NCBI RefSeq assembly: GCF_013426975.1
Contig: NZ_JACCPY010000010.1
Location: forward strand, 56,900-120,899
Reading direction: 5' to 3'
DNA: 64,000 nt
From: Sphaerotilus sulfidivorans
GTDB taxonomy: Bacteria; Pseudomonadota; Gammaproteobacteria; Burkholderiales; Burkholderiaceae_C
Made by a program: the position numbers and the translations under genes. Below the pieces are notes generated by a model, which worked only from the letters and a program-made list of their open reading frames with translations, had not been told where the DNA came from and ran no database searches. How positions within the stretch are numbered: position 1 is the first letter of the stretch; every line of letters starts with the position of its first letter. This document shows, piece after piece, positions 62,315-64,000 of the stretch.

Positions 62315-62372
62315 AAAAGCCTGCGAGTGTAGCACACGGCACAGCTCCAAGGCTGTGCCGTGACTCGCAGGC
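62315..62372 (-). terminator. Large two-part terminator of the BMP-family gene
   Basis: An inner 11-bp stem (62335-62345 with 62352-62362, loop TCCAAG) sits on an outer perfect 10-bp stem (62319-62328 with 62363-62372), with a six-base bulge on one side. On the minus strand the structure is followed by TTTTCCG. It lies 19 nt beyond the stop of the BMP gene. Confidence 0.85.
62326..62334 (-). promoter_or_regulatory. Extended -10 promoter of rplM-rpsI, inside the upstream terminator
   Basis: On the minus strand TGCTACACT (62334-62326) is an extended -10 element. It falls on the bulge and outer arm of the BMP terminator hairpin. No clear -35 is seen. The predicted start is about 62319, which gives an rplM leader of about 130 nt. 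Confidence 0.45.
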
Positions 62373-62391
62373 GTCGTCGATGTCCGATCGA

Positions 62392-63558
62392 TCAGTTGCC
62401 GGCCGGCACCTTGCCTTCCACGCCCTTGATGTAGAAGTTGACGCCCGACAGGAACTTGTCATCGGCGACCGCATCCTTGGCCAGCACTTCCTTGCCGTCC
62501 TGGCCGACGATCGGGCCCTTCCAGATCACGAAGCTGCCATCGGTCAGGCCGGCCTTGATCTTGGCGACCTTGTCCTTGACCTCGGCGGGCACCTTGTCGG
62601 AGATCGACACCAGGTCGATCGCGCCTTCCTTGACGCCCCACCAGACGCCGCCGGTCTGCCAGGTGCCGTCGAGCGCGTCCTTGACCGCCTTGCTGTAGTA
62701 GGGCGTCCAGTTGATGACCGCCGAGGCCAGATGCGAGTTCGGGCCGAACTTGCTCATGTCCGAATCCCAGCCGAAGGCCAGCTTGCCCTTCTCCTCGGCC
62801 TTCTGCAGCACCGCGCTGGAGTCGGTGTTCTGGAACAGCACGTCGGCGCCGCCGGAGATCAGGCTCTGCGCGCCCTCGCCTTCCTTCGGGGGATCGAACC
62901 ACTTGTTGACCCAGACGACCTTGGTCTTGACCTTCGGGTTGACGCTCTGCGCACCCAGCGTGAAGGAGTTGATGTTGCGGATCACCTCGGGGATGGGGAT
63001 CGAGGCGACCACGCCCAGCGTGTTCGACTTCGTCATGCTGCCCGCGATGACGCCTGCCATGTAGGCGCCCTCATAGGTGCGGCTGTCGTAGGTGCGCATG
63101 TTGTCGGCGGTCTTGTAGCCGGTGGCATGCTCGAACTTCACGTCCTTGCTGTCGGCGGCGACTTTCAGCATCGGCTCCATGTAGCCGAAGGTGGTGCCGA
63201 AGATCAGCTTGTTGCCCTGGCCGACCAGATCGCGCATCACCCGCTCGGCGTCGGCCGACTCGGGCACGTTCTCGACGAAGGAGGTCACGATGCGATCGCC
63301 GAATTCGGCCTCGATCGCCTTGCGGGCGTTGTCGTGGGCGAAGGTCCAGCCGGCGTCGCCGACCGGGCCGACATAGGCGAAGGCGACCTTGAGCGGCTCG
63401 GGCTTGGCCGGCTCGGAGGCCGCGGCCGAAGCCGGCTCGGCGGCCGGAGCCGCCGGAGCGGCCTCTTCCTTCTTGCCGCAGCCGGCCAGCGCGGCGGCGG
63501 CGGCCAGCGCGGCCCAGCCGGAGGTTTTTAGCAGGGTGTGCTTCGAGAGCTTGGACAT
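62392..63558 (-). CDS. BMP family ABC transporter substrate-binding lipoprotein
   Basis: The 388-aa lipoprotein has a signal peptide with lipobox AALAGC and an Ala/Pro/Glu-rich linker. A BMP-fold domain begins with PLKVAFAYVGPVGDAGWTFAHD and has YEGAYMAGVIAGSMTKSNTLGVVASIP and WVNKWFDPPKEGEGAQSLI. BMP proteins bind nucleosides or similar purine compounds for an ABC importer; no permease or ATPase gene is in view here. The ATG at 63558 has GGAG in front. It ends in a strong terminator. Confidence 0.92.
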   Translation of the reverse strand: MSKLSKHTLLKTSGWAALAAAAALAGCGKKEEAAPAAPAAEPASAAASEPAKPEPLKVAFAYVGPVGDAGWTFAHDNARKAIEAEFGDRIVTSFVENVPESADAERVMRDLVGQGNKLIFGTTFGYMEPMLKVAADSKDVKFEHATGYKTADNMRTYDSRTYEGAYMAGVIAGSMTKSNTLGVVASIPIPEVIRNINSFTLGAQSVNPKVKTKVVWVNKWFDPPKEGEGAQSLISGGADVLFQNTDSSAVLQKAEEKGKLAFGWDSDMSKFGPNSHLASAVINWTPYYSKAVKDALDGTWQTGGVWWGVKEGAIDLVSISDKVPAEVKDKVAKIKAGLTDGSFVIWKGPIVGQDGKEVLAKDAVADDKFLSGVNFYIKGVEGKVPAGN

Positions 63559-63842
63559 GGATTCTCCATTGTCATCAACGAGGTGAGCAATTATCACGCT
63601 TGCAGGACGTTACGGGACAGGCCACCGAAGTTGTCGCCCCGTCGCGATCAACCGCACCAACCAGCGGTCGCACAGCCCCCCGAAAAAGCGTACTTTTCCC
63701 GCATTCCACTATTTTTCGAGCCAGACGCGACACACCCTGTCGCAGTGAGTCTGCACACTCGTCCCCAGAATACAACCCGAACCGGGGGACAACATCGAAC
63801 CACCAGCCTTCCCCTGCACACGCTGCGGCCTGTGCTGCACCC
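63559..63842. other. Intergenic region upstream of the BMP gene
   Basis: This 284-nt stretch is less GC-rich than average and should hold the BMP promoter; GATAAT on the minus strand (63595-63590) is a possible -10 with no clear -35. No gene or repeat is recognised. The neighbouring IS end means that its upstream part may be interrupted regulatory DNA. Confidence 0.3.
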
Positions 63843-63866
63843 AGGGCAATTGCATGAAGCCCGATC
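63843..63866. mobile_element. Terminal inverted repeat of an ISAs1-like element
   Basis: The 24-bp sequence starts CAGGGCAATTGC and lies immediately outside the transposase stop codon (3 nt away). ISAs1-family ends begin CAGGG and sit close to the transposase gene. The other end and any target duplication are outside the window. Confidence 0.5.
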
Positions 63867-63869
63867 CCC

Positions 63870-64000
63870 TACTTCGGGCTGATGCCGAGCACGGTCTCCA
63901 GATACTTCGGGCTCCAGGCGGCCTTCTGGCGCTTGATGTTGAGACTGGTCTTCCTGGATTTTTCCTGCTTGAGCAGGTTCAGGCTCATGCGCCTGAGGAT
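63870..64000 (-). CDS. Transposase, ISAs1-like, C-terminal end only
   Basis: The last 43 codons are visible before a TAG stop at 63872-63870; the gene continues off the right edge. The translation contains RRMSLNLLKQEKSRKTSLNIKRQKAAWSPKYLETVLGI in pieces matching the C-terminal block of ISAs1-family DDE transposases (LRR-ALNLLKQE...KR--AGW---YL--VL pattern). The frame is open in the part seen, so the element may be intact. Confidence 0.72.

Noticed and set aside
1..64000. CRISPR array, rRNA, tRNA or prophage
   Set aside because: Reading the intergenic regions showed no regularly spaced repeats, no cloverleaf-like segments with CCA-type ends, and no phage structural genes.

Overview
The window looks like a chromosomal stretch of a very GC-rich betaproteobacterium of the order Burkholderiales. 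The evidence is the gene order: pilMNOPQ-aroK-aroB divergent from a class A penicillin-binding protein, cyaY next to lptM, tyrS divergent from an M23 peptidase gene plus anmK, and erpA-bactofilin-rpsI-rplM. General porins of the betaproteobacterial type and a Bug-type binding protein agree with this. A Sphaerotilus/Leptothrix/Rubrivivax-like relative is my best guess, but that is inference. Most of the window is ordinary chromosomal backbone with tightly packed operons and many four-base ATGA start/stop overlaps.

Layout. 1-9.8 kb: the 5' end of gltB, a RAYT-type (REP-associated) transposase gene with REP-like sequence, cysK, then a minus-strand module reading ECF sigma factor, anti-sigma factor, DUF4331 protein, small lipoprotein, TPR protein and HupE/UreJ-like membrane protein, followed upstream by aroB and aroK. 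9.9-17.2 kb: a low-GC Ig-like lipoprotein gene and the type IV pilus assembly operon pilMNOPQ. 17.5-24.5 kb: mrcA, cyaY, lptM, two porins, a DUF3047 lipoprotein and coq7. 24.5-26.3 kb: a lower-GC three-gene cassette of FlgO-like surface proteins. 26.3-29.8 kb: an OsmC-like gene, a candidate small RNA, ilvA and a divergent cobT homologue. 29.8-41.3 kb: a complete type II secretion locus, gspC on the minus strand and gspGHIJKLMNDEF on the plus strand. 41.3-45.7 kb: a membrane diguanylate cyclase, a stand-alone Lon-like AAA ATPase, a histidine phosphatase and a Crp/Fnr regulator. 45.8-55.4 kb: an acyl-CoA synthetase, a complete branched-chain-type ABC transporter, a second unusual adenylate-forming enzyme and a Bug binding protein. 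55.5-63.6 kb: tyrS, an M23 peptidase, anmK, erpA, bactofilin, a DUF6776-like protein, rpsI-rplM and a BMP-family binding lipoprotein. The right edge cuts into the 3' end of an ISAs1-like insertion sequence.

How the genes work together. PilMNOPQ builds the envelope-spanning part of the type IV pilus machine. The gsp genes build a full type II secretion system (inner-membrane platform, pseudopilus, ATPase, secretin). The Crp/Fnr gene, the divergent operator-like inverted repeat and the ligase-ABC-ligase operon form a probable unit for regulated uptake and CoA activation of an organic acid. The ECF sigma/anti-sigma pair probably drives the DUF4331-HupE operon, because a promoter of the type expected for SigK-like factors lies directly upstream of that operon.

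The best candidate for something undescribed is a small RNA of about 120 nt at 26909-27029. It has its own promoter (TTGCAA-17-TACAAT), three predicted stems, an anti-Shine-Dalgarno loop with CUCCUCC, and a strong intrinsic terminator. No tRNA, rRNA or CRISPR array was seen.
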